Source of the DNA: Parafrankia discariae
Lineage (GTDB): Bacteria > Actinomycetota > Actinomycetes > Frankiales > Frankiaceae
DNA length: 64,000 nucleotides
Direction: 5' to 3'
Assembly (NCBI RefSeq): GCF_000373365.1
Contig: NZ_KB891203.1
Span: 44,437-108,436 of the forward strand
How positions within the stretch are numbered: the first letter of the stretch is position 1; each line of letters opens with the position of its first letter. Positions 55,228 through 62,547 of this stretch are shown piece after piece. Made by a program: the position numbers and the translations under genes. The notes below the pieces were generated by a model. It worked only from the letters and a program-made list of their open reading frames with translations, ran no database searches and had not been told where the DNA came from.

Positions 55228-56415
55228 ATGACCACCAACCCGGCCCTGGAACGCCTGGGCGTCACCGCCTCACCGCTCACCATGCTCCTGCTCGGGCGGA
55301 ACGCCGACCCGGCGAGCGAACGGGGCGTGGAGTGCCCGGGCGACCTCCCCCCGGCCGCCGACCCCGACCTCGCCAGACGGGCCGCCGCCGCCAAGACCGC
55401 GCTCGGCGACGACGTCTTCGTGCTGGGCCACCACTACCAGCGGGACGACGTCATCGCGTTCGCGGATGTGACCGGAGACTCCTTCAAGCTCGCCCAGCAG
55501 GCGGCCGCCCGACCGGCGGCGAGCGCGATCGTGTTCTGCGGCGTGCACTTCATGGCCGAAAGCGCCGACATCCTCACCGCCGACCACCAGCGGGTGATCC
55601 TCCCGGACCTGGCCGCCGGCTGCTCGATGGCCGACATGGCCACCGCCGAGCAGGTCGAGCAGGCCTGGGACGACCTCCTCGACGCCGGCGTCGCCACCGG
55701 AACCGTGCCGGTCAGCTACATGAACTCCTCCGCCGCGATCAAGGCCTTCACCGGCCGCCACGGCGGCACGATCTGCACCTCGTCGAACGCCGAGCGGGCG
55801 CTTGACTGGGCCTTCGGCGAGCGGGGCGGCCAGCGGGTGATCTTCCTGCCGGACCAGCACCTGGGCCGCAACACCGCGATCGACAAGCTGGGCATGTCCG
55901 AGGCCGACTGCGTGGTCTACGACCCGCGGCGCCCCGGCGGCGGCCTGAGCCGCGCGCAGCTGCGCGACGCGCGCATGATCCTTTGGCGCGGGCACTGCTC
56001 GGTGCACGGGCGGTTCACCCGGGAATGCGTGGACGAGGTGCGCGAGCGGGTCCCGGGGGTACGGGTACTGGTGCACCCGGAATGCCGGCGCGACGTCGTG
56101 AGCGCCGCTGACCTGGTCGGTTCCACCGAGTACATCATCAAGGTCGTGGACGAGGCCCCGCCCGGGTCGGCATTTGCCGTGGGAACCGAGCTGAACCTGG
56201 TACAACGGCTGGCGAACCGCCATCCTGACAAGAAGATCGTCTTCCTCGACCGTACGGTGTGCTTCTGCTCCACGATGAACCGCATCGACCTGCCGCACCT
56301 GGTGTGGGCGCTCGAGGCGCTCGCCCGCGGTGAGACCGTCAATCGCATCACCGTCGACCCCGAGGTCGCGACCTATTCCCGGAAGGCCCTGGACCAGATG
56401 TTGAGCCTGCCCTGA
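55228..56415 (+). CDS. nadA: Quinolinate synthase NadA
   Basis: NadA makes quinolinate from iminoaspartate and dihydroxyacetone phosphate for NAD synthesis, using an oxygen-sensitive 4Fe-4S cluster. The 395-residue protein has LGHHYQRDDVIAFAD, FCGVHFMAESADIL with Cys104, SYMNSSAAIKAF, FLPDQHLGRNTA, RGHCSVHGRF with Cys257, and CFCSTM with Cys347, fitting the three cluster ligands. Start is ATG at 55228 after AAAGGAG. No nadB or nadC is next to it. The next gene overlaps by one base (TGATG). Confidence 0.96.
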   Translation: MTTNPALERLGVTASPLTMLLLGRNADPASERGVECPGDLPPAADPDLARRAAAAKTALGDDVFVLGHHYQRDDVIAFADVTGDSFKLAQQAAARPAASAIVFCGVHFMAESADILTADHQRVILPDLAAGCSMADMATAEQVEQAWDDLLDAGVATGTVPVSYMNSSAAIKAFTGRHGGTICTSSNAERALDWAFGERGGQRVIFLPDQHLGRNTAIDKLGMSEADCVVYDPRRPGGGLSRAQLRDARMILWRGHCSVHGRFTRECVDEVRERVPGVRVLVHPECRRDVVSAADLVGSTEYIIKVVDEAPPGSAFAVGTELNLVQRLANRHPDKKIVFLDRTVCFCSTMNRIDLPHLVWALEALARGETVNRITVDPEVATYSRKALDQMLSLP

Positions 56416-57044
56416 TGGCGCTGCTGAAGAAGCGGGGCCGCGAACCCGACCCCGCCCCGGCGAGCGGGGAGCCGTCCGACGACGCGGTCGACCAGGCCGA
56501 CGGAGACGCCGGCGCGAGCGCCCGGGTCACCGCCGGCAAGGGCCGGCCGACCCCGAAGCGGTCGGCGGCGCGAGCCGCGCGGACCCGCGGCGGCGCGGTG
56601 CGCACCCCGGCGAACCGCAAGGACGCCCGCAAGATCGACCGGGAGGACCGGCGCGCGCAGAGCCAGCAGTACCGGGCCGCGATGATGGCCGGCGACGTCA
56701 GCCGCCTGCCGCCCCGCGAGCGGGCGCCGGAGCGCGTCCTCGCCCGGGACTTCGTCGACACCCGGATCAACGTGGGCCCGTTCTTCCTGGCCGCGGCGGT
56801 GGTCTACTTCGTCGGCGGGCTGGTGCCGAACTCCTACATCCGCCTCGTCGCCACCTACGTGATGCTGCTCGGGATCATCGCCGTGGTCGCCGACTCGATC
56901 GTGCTGGCGCGGCAGGTGAGCCGGCGGGTGGCCGAGAAGTACCCGGACTCCAACGTCCGGGTGCGCGCCTACGCCGCGCAGCGGGCCCTGCTGCCGCGCC
57001 GCTGGCGGCTGCCCCGCCCCCGGGTGTCCCGCGGCGACGGCTGA
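56415..57044 (+). CDS. DUF3043 membrane protein
   Basis: The 209-residue protein has a charged, basic N-terminal 110 residues with RAARTRGGAVRTPANRKDA and ARKIDREDRRAQSQQYRAAMM (in pieces). Two membrane segments follow (VGPFFLAAAVVYFVGGLV; LVATYVMLLGIIAVVADSI) and a basic tail. This layout and the RDFVDTRINVG stretch match DUF3043 (Rv2206). Function is unknown. It is translationally coupled to nadA by a one-base overlap, which suggests a shared transcript. Confidence 0.88.
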   Translation: MALLKKRGREPDPAPASGEPSDDAVDQADGDAGASARVTAGKGRPTPKRSAARAARTRGGAVRTPANRKDARKIDREDRRAQSQQYRAAMMAGDVSRLPPRERAPERVLARDFVDTRINVGPFFLAAAVVYFVGGLVPNSYIRLVATYVMLLGIIAVVADSIVLARQVSRRVAEKYPDSNVRVRAYAAQRALLPRRWRLPRPRVSRGDG

Positions 57045-57097
57045 CGAGGCACGGCCGACGTTGTCCGGGCCCGGGACCTGGTGCGTAGTGTTCCGGT

Positions 57098-58072
57098 GTG
57101 AAGCATCGACGCCTCGGGCGGAGCGGACTTTCCGTCAGCGAGATCTCGTACGGCAACTGGATCACCCACGGTGACCAGGTCGAGGCCGACACGGCGAAGG
57201 CCTGCGTGCACGCCGCGCTCGACGAGGGAATCACCACCTTCGACACGGCGGACGTGTACGCCCAGACCCGCGCCGAGTCGGTTCTCGGCGAGGCCCTGGC
57301 CGGGGTCCGCCGGGAGTCCTACGAGCTGTTCACCAAGGTCTTCTGGCCGACCGGCCCCGGCGAGAACGACAGAGGCCTGGGCCGCAAGCACATCATCGAG
57401 TCCGCGCACAACTCACTGCGCCGGCTCGGCACCGACCACATCGACCTCTACCAGGCCCACCGGTACGACCCGACCGTCCCGCTCGAGGAGACGCTGCGCG
57501 CCTTCGACGACCTGGTGCGCGCCGGCAAGGTCCTCTACGTCGGTGTCTCGGAGTGGACGGCGGCACAGATCACCGAGGCCGCGCGGATCGCCGCCGACCT
57601 CGGCCTGGACCGGATCATCTCCAACCAGCCGCAGTACTCGATGCTGTGGCGCACCATCGAGGTCGACGTGGTCCCGACCTCCCGCACGCTGGGCATCTCC
57701 CAGATCGTCTGGTCGCCGATCGCCCAGGGGGTGCTCACCGGCAAGTACCTGCCCGGGCAGCCGCCCCCCACCGGCAGCCGGGCGACCGGCGGGACGGGCG
57801 CGGGCTTCATCGCCCGGTTCATGACCGACGAGGTCCTGACGGCCGTGCAGAATCTGCGCCCGATCGCCGCGGAGGCCGGCCTGACGATGGCGCAGCTCGC
57901 CGTCGCCTGGGTCCTGCAGAACGACAACGTGGCGTCCGCGATCGTCGGGGCCTCCCGGCCCGAGCAGGTCAAGGACAACGTCGGGGCGGCCGGTGTCGTG
58001 CTGGAGCCGGCGCTGCTCGCCCGCGTCGACGAGGTGCTCGCCGGCGTGGCCACCACCGAGCCGGAGGCCTGA
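57098..58072 (+). CDS. Aldo/keto reductase (Kv-beta-like)
   Basis: An NADPH-dependent reductase of aldehydes or ketones. The 324-residue TIM barrel has LGRSGLSVSEISYGNWI, the catalytic-type FDTADVYAQTRAESVLGEAL (Asp, Tyr), TKVFWPTG (Lys), HIDLYQAHRYDP (His), SNQPQYSML, and a C-terminal cofactor loop IVGASRPEQVKDNVG. It resembles the voltage-gated potassium channel beta-subunit group. Start is GTG at 57098. The substrate is unknown. The 68-base gap to the convergent TetR gene has short GGGGTTCA repeats. Confidence 0.92.
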   Translation: MKHRRLGRSGLSVSEISYGNWITHGDQVEADTAKACVHAALDEGITTFDTADVYAQTRAESVLGEALAGVRRESYELFTKVFWPTGPGENDRGLGRKHIIESAHNSLRRLGTDHIDLYQAHRYDPTVPLEETLRAFDDLVRAGKVLYVGVSEWTAAQITEAARIAADLGLDRIISNQPQYSMLWRTIEVDVVPTSRTLGISQIVWSPIAQGVLTGKYLPGQPPPTGSRATGGTGAGFIARFMTDEVLTAVQNLRPIAAEAGLTMAQLAVAWVLQNDNVASAIVGASRPEQVKDNVGAAGVVLEPALLARVDEVLAGVATTEPEA

Positions 58073-58141
58073 CCGCCGCCGTGCGGCGCCTGGGGGCCAC
58101 GCGGCGCCCAGGAGTTCAGGAGTGCCCAGGGGTTCAGGGGT

Positions 58142-58768
58142 TCAGGGGGCGGTGAAGGCCGCGGCCAACGCCGCCCACGTCCGGTCGAGGTCCGTGCCGG
58201 GCAGGAACCGGCTCGCCAGTTCCAGCACCACCGCGCCGTGTGCCGCGGCCCACAGGGCCTGCGCCACGTACGGCTCACCGGTAGCCCGGTAGAACGGCTC
58301 CCCCGACCAGTCCTCCAGGCCGGGCGGCAGGCCCTCGCGCCCGAGCGGGTCGAGCGCGGTGAGCCGGTACAGGTTGGGGTGCGCCAGGGCGTACCGCCGG
58401 TACTCGGCCAGCAGCCGGTCGACGACGTCGCCCGGGCCGGCCCCGTCGACCACCCGGTGCAGCGCGTCCCCCACCTCCCACAGGGCCGTCTCCACCAGGG
58501 CCGTCTCCACCGCGTGCTTGCCCGGCAGGTGCTTGTACAGCGACGGCGCGCGGATGCCGAGCACCTCGCCGAGCCGGCGCATGGTGAGCGACCCCGCGCC
58601 CTCGTCCTCCAGCAGGCGCCGGGCCGCACCGATGATCTCCGTCGCCCGCGGCGACCGGGTGGGCGGCGTCGGGCGCACCGCGATCCGCCCGAGCGGCACG
58701 GCGGGCACAGCCGGCTGGCCCGGCTCCGCCGGCGGACACCGCTCCACCGGCGGACACGGCCGCGTCAT
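58142..58768 (-). CDS. TetR-family repressor
   Basis: The 208-residue regulator has a disordered 35-residue N-terminal part, then a TetR DNA-binding domain (ATEIIGAARRLLEDEGAGSL; TMRRLGEVLGIRAPSLYKHL; GKHAVETAL) and a ligand domain with HPNLYRLTAL. Its ATG shares one base with the stop of the upstream reductase gene (TGATG), so both are one operon. Two palindromes upstream of the reductase gene (59319-59339 and 59348-59364) are the likely operators, so the operon would be self-controlled. Confidence 0.88.
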   Translation of the reverse strand: MTRPCPPVERCPPAEPGQPAVPAVPLGRIAVRPTPPTRSPRATEIIGAARRLLEDEGAGSLTMRRLGEVLGIRAPSLYKHLPGKHAVETALVETALWEVGDALHRVVDGAGPGDVVDRLLAEYRRYALAHPNLYRLTALDPLGREGLPPGLEDWSGEPFYRATGEPYVAQALWAAAHGAVVLELASRFLPGTDLDRTWAALAAAFTAP

Positions 58769-59286
58769 CAGGCGGCGGTGAGGACGAAGACCGGGTGCCG
58801 CGGCGCGATCCGGCCCAGCTCCTCGTCGGTCGACTCCGGACCCACACCGTCGAAGAACACGCCGACCTCCGCCTTCCACTTCTTCAGGTACGCCCGCAGC
58901 ACCGGGACCTTCTCGACGCCGGCGAGCTCGACCGCACGGTAGCGGACCCGCCGGCGCCCCAGGACGAGCGCCAGCTCGCCGTCGGCCGCCCGCACGTTGC
59001 GGACCCACTGGCTGTGCCCGCGCGCGGAGACCAGGTACTGCCGCCCCTCCAGCGTGAGCAGGTTCACCGGCACCCGCCGGGTCTCGCCGGACGTCCGGCC
59101 GCGGACCTCGAGCACTCGGCTCCCCCACAGGCTCAGCCCCGCCCGGGTGGCCAGCGCGACCGGCCGGTTGAGGAACGTGTTGGTGAACCAGTTGGGCCGC
59201 CGGTAGTGCCGGGCGTCGGCGGAGCCGCTCTCGGGCCGGGTGCTCTCGGCCCCGGCGTCGGTCGGGTTCGCGTCGCTGCTCGCCAT
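58768..59286 (-). CDS. Deazaflavin (F420)-dependent nitroreductase-family protein
   Basis: The 172-residue protein belongs to the F420H2-dependent quinone/nitro reductase group related to Ddn: PNWFTNTFLNRPVALATRAGLSLWG, VLEVRGRTSGETRRVPVNLL and GRQYLVSARGHSQWVRNVRAADG (in pieces) are typical. The ATG at 59286 is chosen because GAGGAGA lies 6 bases before; an ATG 33 bases upstream is also in frame. It is the first gene of an operon with the TetR repressor, 33 bases from the nearer operator. Confidence 0.88.
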   Translation of the reverse strand: MASSDANPTDAGAESTRPESGSADARHYRRPNWFTNTFLNRPVALATRAGLSLWGSRVLEVRGRTSGETRRVPVNLLTLEGRQYLVSARGHSQWVRNVRAADGELALVLGRRRVRYRAVELAGVEKVPVLRAYLKKWKAEVGVFFDGVGPESTDEELGRIAPRHPVFVLTAA

Positions 59287-59318
59287 GGTGATCTCCTCTG
59301 TCGTCTCGGACCCGTTCA

Positions 59319-59339
59319 TTGGCTAACGCCGTTAGCCAA
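59319..59339. promoter_or_regulatory. TetR operator 1
   Basis: TTGGCTAACG, a central C, then CGTTAGCCAA form a perfect 21-base palindrome 33 bases upstream of the reductase start. Confidence 0.85.
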
Positions 59340-59347
59340 CAAGGCAA

Positions 59348-59364
59348 GGCTAACATCGTTAGCC
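59348..59364. promoter_or_regulatory. TetR operator 2
   Basis: GGCTAACATCGTTAGCC repeats the core of operator 1 (GCTAAC...GTTAGC), 27 bases centre to centre. It overlaps an AT-richer stretch likely to hold the promoter. Confidence 0.8.
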
Positions 59365-59463
59365 ATAGGGGTGTCAACCCGTTCGGGCCCGTTCGACAGG
59401 CCTTGATCCGCGGGCTCTGCTACCCGCGGGCAGGGGCCGGCCCGGCAGCCGCGGCGGCGGCCC

Positions 59464-59676
59464 TCAGGTCACCGGGCGCAGGCTCATCGGCCCGTAGACG
59501 CGCCGGTCCGCCTCCAGCAGACTCACCTGCGTCACGCCCAGATCCAGCAGTTCCCGCCAGGATTCGCCGATCCACGTCTCGGCGTCCCCCTGACTGGTGA
59601 ACGACTCCGACCCGTCCGCGCCGCCGACCGCCACGACCGAGCCGTCCTCTCCCTCATAACGCCAGGTCCAGCTCAC
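59464..59676 (-). CDS. Small conserved hypothetical protein
   Basis: The 70-residue soluble protein starts at GTG 59676 (SWTWRYEGEDGS) and has AQGDAES-like FTSQGDAETWIGESWRELLDLGVTQVSLL (in pieces). This Trp/Glu-rich small protein recurs in actinobacteria, often as a standalone gene; no function is known. The upstream open frame adds 25 basic residues but lacks conservation. It has a weak ribosome-binding site. Confidence 0.6.
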   Translation of the reverse strand: MSWTWRYEGEDGSVVAVGGADGSESFTSQGDAETWIGESWRELLDLGVTQVSLLEADRRVYGPMSLRPVT

Positions 59677-59989
59677 GGTCCACGTCCTTCCCGACGTCCG
59701 GCGGCGTCGGCCGCCGAGCCGGGGCCACCACCGACCCCGGGAAATGCCCACCGCACCATCAAAGCGTGTCCGGACCGGACGCGAGGCCGTCCCGCGCCGC
59801 TGGCGACGAGCAACTCATCGCCCGGCGTGACCCGCCCACCGAACGGGACGGATCCACACCGACCCGTGGATCGGCCCACGAGCAAGGCACCGGTGACCCG
59901 GAGGTCGGTAACGTCGGGATCCGCGAGCGCACACGAGCAGCACGCCTCAGCCCGGAGACACGCTTCAGCCCGGAGAAAGGAAGGCACCA
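59677..59989. other. 313-base intergenic leader region
   Basis: Between the small hypothetical gene (minus) and the small membrane protein (plus). TCAGCCCGGAGA occurs twice (59947-59958 and 59965-59976) just before the ribosome-binding site of the latter. The region may form a structured leader; I could not fit it to a known riboswitch. Confidence 0.5.
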
Positions 59990-60172
59990 GTGACACCCGC
60001 CTACACCGCCGCGGCGGTCCTCGCCGAGACAACCGAGCACCACGACGGGGGCATCGTCTGGTGGGCCGCCTGCCTGCTCACCTTCGGCGCGATCGCGGCG
60101 CTCGCCGTGGTCCTCACACTGATGACGCTGTGGGAGCGCAAGCGCCACCCGCACTCGCACTCGCACTCCTGA
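59990..60172 (+). CDS. Small single-span membrane protein with His-rich tail
   Basis: The 60-residue protein starts at GTG 59990 with AAGGAAGG 6 bases before. It has an N-terminal TTEHHDGG, one membrane helix (about 25-48: WWAACLLTFGAIAALAVVLTLM) and a tail KRHPHSHSHS. The His pairs on both sides suggest metal binding. The MBL-CobU gene follows after 19 bases and is probably on the same transcript. It recalls small cobalt-transport proteins such as CbtB in size and His content, but I see no secure match. Confidence 0.6.
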   Translation: MTPAYTAAAVLAETTEHHDGGIVWWAACLLTFGAIAALAVVLTLMTLWERKRHPHSHSHS

Positions 60173-60191
60173 CCGGCCGGGGCTCGGCGCG

Positions 60192-61622
60192 GTGCGGCTG
60201 ACGCTGCTGGGCACGGGCTCGGCCGACGGATGGCCGAACCCATGGTGCGAGTGCGCCTCCTGCGCGTGGGCCCGCGCACACGAGCCCCGCGGCCAGACGG
60301 CCGTCCTGGTGGACGACCGGCTGCTCATCGACTTCGGTCCGGACGTGCCGCGGGCCGCCTCCCGGTTCGGGGTGAGCCTGGCGGGGCTGCGGCACGTCCT
60401 CGTCGGGCACGCCCATCCCGACCACCTCGGCCCGGAGGCGCTGATGTGGCGGTCCTGGTCGACGGTCGCCGACCGGCCGCTGGACGTCGTCGCGCCGCCG
60501 GCCGCGCTGGAGGTGTGCCGGGCGTTCCTGCGCCGCTGGGAGGGCACCGAGCCCGGCGGGGACGGCTCCCCGCTGCGGCTGCTCCCAGCCGTCGCCGGCG
60601 ATCACCTCGAGCTCGCCGGGCCCGCCGGGCCGGGTTATCTGGTCCGCCCGGTGGCGGCCCGGCACGGTGACGACAGCATCGGGCCGGCGGTGCTGTACGA
60701 CGTCACCGCGCCGGACGGCGCCCGCCTGCTGTACGGGTGCGACACCGCCGTCCCGCTGCCGCCCGCGACGCTCGCCGCGCTGGCCGGCCGCGCGTTCGAC
60801 GTCGTGCTGCTGGAGGAGAACAACGGCGACCGGCCCGGGTTCGGGGAGCATCTCGACCTTCCGGACTTCGCCGAGCTGGTCGCCGAGCTGCGCGCACTGG
60901 GCGCGGTCGTGCCCTCGACCCGGGTGCTGGCCGTCCACCTCAGTCATCGCAACCCGCCCGGTGGCGAGCTGACGTCCCGGCTGGCCCGCGTCGGCGCCGA
61001 GGCCCCGCCGGACGGCAGCGTCCTGGAGATCCCGCCCGGCGGCGGGCGCCGCCCGGCCGGCGGCACCGCGCCCGGCGACACGGGGGTCAGCGGCACGGAG
61101 GCCGGCGGCACCGCGGCACCGCGCCGGGTGCTGATCACCGGTGGCACCCGGTCGGGGAAGTCCGCCCAGGCCGAGGACTGGCTGCGGGCCGAGCCCGAGG
61201 TCGTCTACGTCGCGACCGGGTGGGCGCCGGACGGGTCCGATCCCGAGTGGGCCGCGCGGGTCGCCGCCCACCGCGAGCGCCGGCCGGCCCGGTGGCACAC
61301 CCTGGAGACCCAGGAGCTGGAACCGCTGCTGCGCTCCCCCGGGCCGGCGCTGCTCGTCGACAGCGTCTCGCTGTGGGTGGCGGCCCGGCTCGACGATCCG
61401 GACTTCGGGACCGCGGTCGACCGGCTCGTCGCGGCCTGGCGCGCCGCTCGGCGGCGGGTGGTGGCGGTGACGGACGAGGTCGGGTCGGGGGCGGTGGCGC
61501 CGACCGCCGCCGGACGGCGCTTCGCCGACCGCCTCGGCCAGGTCAACGCCCGGCTCGCGGCCGAGTCCGACGAGGTGTGGCTGGCCGTCGCCGGCCTGGC
61601 CACCCGGCTCCGGCCCGCCTGA
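60192..61622 (+). CDS. cobU: MBL-fold hydrolase fused to CobU cobinamide kinase/guanylyltransferase
   Basis: The 476-residue protein joins two enzymes. Residues 1-270 are a metallo-beta-lactamase fold with LLGTGSADGWPNPWCECASC, VGHAHPDHLG (HxHxDH metal site) and VLAVHLSHRNPP. A Gly/Pro/Ala linker (about 275-310) leads to CobU: LITGGTRSGKSAQAE (P-loop), VVYVATGWAPDGSDPEWAARV, and VDSVSLWVAARL, ending in VTDEVGSG and GQVNARLAAESD. CobU converts adenosylcobinamide to its GDP form in cobalamin assembly. The MBL half may act on a pathway phosphate ester, which is unproven. Start is GTG at 60192. Confidence 0.88.
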   Translation: MRLTLLGTGSADGWPNPWCECASCAWARAHEPRGQTAVLVDDRLLIDFGPDVPRAASRFGVSLAGLRHVLVGHAHPDHLGPEALMWRSWSTVADRPLDVVAPPAALEVCRAFLRRWEGTEPGGDGSPLRLLPAVAGDHLELAGPAGPGYLVRPVAARHGDDSIGPAVLYDVTAPDGARLLYGCDTAVPLPPATLAALAGRAFDVVLLEENNGDRPGFGEHLDLPDFAELVAELRALGAVVPSTRVLAVHLSHRNPPGGELTSRLARVGAEAPPDGSVLEIPPGGGRRPAGGTAPGDTGVSGTEAGGTAAPRRVLITGGTRSGKSAQAEDWLRAEPEVVYVATGWAPDGSDPEWAARVAAHRERRPARWHTLETQELEPLLRSPGPALLVDSVSLWVAARLDDPDFGTAVDRLVAAWRAARRRVVAVTDEVGSGAVAPTAAGRRFADRLGQVNARLAAESDEVWLAVAGLATRLRPA

Positions 61623-61631
61623 CCCGCCGGA

Positions 61632-62339
61632 TCATCGCGCGGGCGGCCGTGGCTGTGCCGGTGCCGGTGCCCGTAACGGCTGCGGCTGGAGCGGCCGTGG
61701 CTGCGGCCGGTGGTCGGCGCGGATGCCGTCCGCCAGCAGGTCCAGGGCCCAGGTGACGGCGCCCGTCGCCGCGTCCAGGTCGAGTTTCCAGGCGGTGACG
61801 AGCCGTTCGTAGACGTGTCCGGTCCACAGGATGTCCAGGATCGCGGCGGCCATCCGCCGCTGGGTGTCGGTCCACTCGCCCGTCGACGGGGCCACCGCGC
61901 GGGCGAGCGCCTCGCGCCGGCGCCGGTCGGCGGCGAGGGTCGGCTCGATGGCTTCCCCGCTCAGGCCGGGCGAGGCGGCGAAGCGGTCCAGGGTCGCCAG
62001 GCCGCCGGCCGCGGTGTCGGCGAGATTGTCCAGGTCGAGGCCCTCGTAGACGACCCCGGCCTCCTTCTCGATGTTGCGCAGGATGGCGTCGTGCAGCTCG
62101 CCCTCGGTGGCGAAGTAGCGGTGCACGGTCCGCTTGCTCACGCCGGCGCGCTCGGCGACCGCGCGGAAGGTCAGACCCCGCCAGTCCCAGGTCGGGAACG
62201 AGTGGACCAGTGCCGTCCCGGCGGCGACTATCCGCTCCCGGGTCCGCTCGGTCTGCGCCCGACGCACCGGACTGTCATAGCGGCGCGGCTGCCGGGCCGG
62301 ATCACTCCCGTCCGCGTGCTGGTCGACCGGAAGGCTCAT
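61632..62339 (-). CDS. TetR-family repressor
   Basis: The 235-residue regulator has the DNA-binding domain at residues about 27-80 (RTRERIVAAGTALVHSFP; LTFRAVAERAGVSKRTVHRYF) and a ligand-binding C-terminal part (AAAILDILWTGHVYERLV, WALDLLADGI). The last 30 residues are Pro/Gln/Arg repeats. It is divergent from the aldehyde dehydrogenase gene, with a 19-base palindrome between them, and convergent with the MBL-CobU gene, whose stop is 9 bases away. It likely represses the dehydrogenase gene and itself. Confidence 0.88.
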   Translation of the reverse strand: MSLPVDQHADGSDPARQPRRYDSPVRRAQTERTRERIVAAGTALVHSFPTWDWRGLTFRAVAERAGVSKRTVHRYFATEGELHDAILRNIEKEAGVVYEGLDLDNLADTAAGGLATLDRFAASPGLSGEAIEPTLAADRRRREALARAVAPSTGEWTDTQRRMAAAILDILWTGHVYERLVTAWKLDLDAATGAVTWALDLLADGIRADHRPQPRPLQPQPLRAPAPAQPRPPAR

Positions 62340-62439
62340 GGCGGTTCCTCGGGCTGTCGTGACGGGGCGGGAACAGGCGGGAACAGGCGGAGCGACAGGA
62401 ACGGCGGGAACGGCGCAGGTCGGTTGACGCTCCAATTAG

Positions 62440-62458
62440 TGTCACTATTGTAGTGACA
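62440..62458. promoter_or_regulatory. TetR-type operator between divergent genes
   Basis: TGTCACTATTGTAGTGACA has perfect 8-base arms around TTG. It lies 90 bases before the dehydrogenase start and 101 bases before the TetR start, in an AT-richer patch. Confidence 0.8.
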
Positions 62459-62547
62459 TGAAAGCTCCCGGCGTTCGTGCCGCGGTGCACCAGCGTCGGC
62501 GCGCCCAGCGGCCCACCGGGAGCCCACACGATCAACGAGGAGCGGCT

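Noticed and set aside
59752..59989. Possible cobalamin riboswitch before the CobU fusion
   Set aside because: GTCCCGCGCCGCTGG recalls part of the B12 box, but the conserved core and the 3' GACCTGCC element could not be matched in order.
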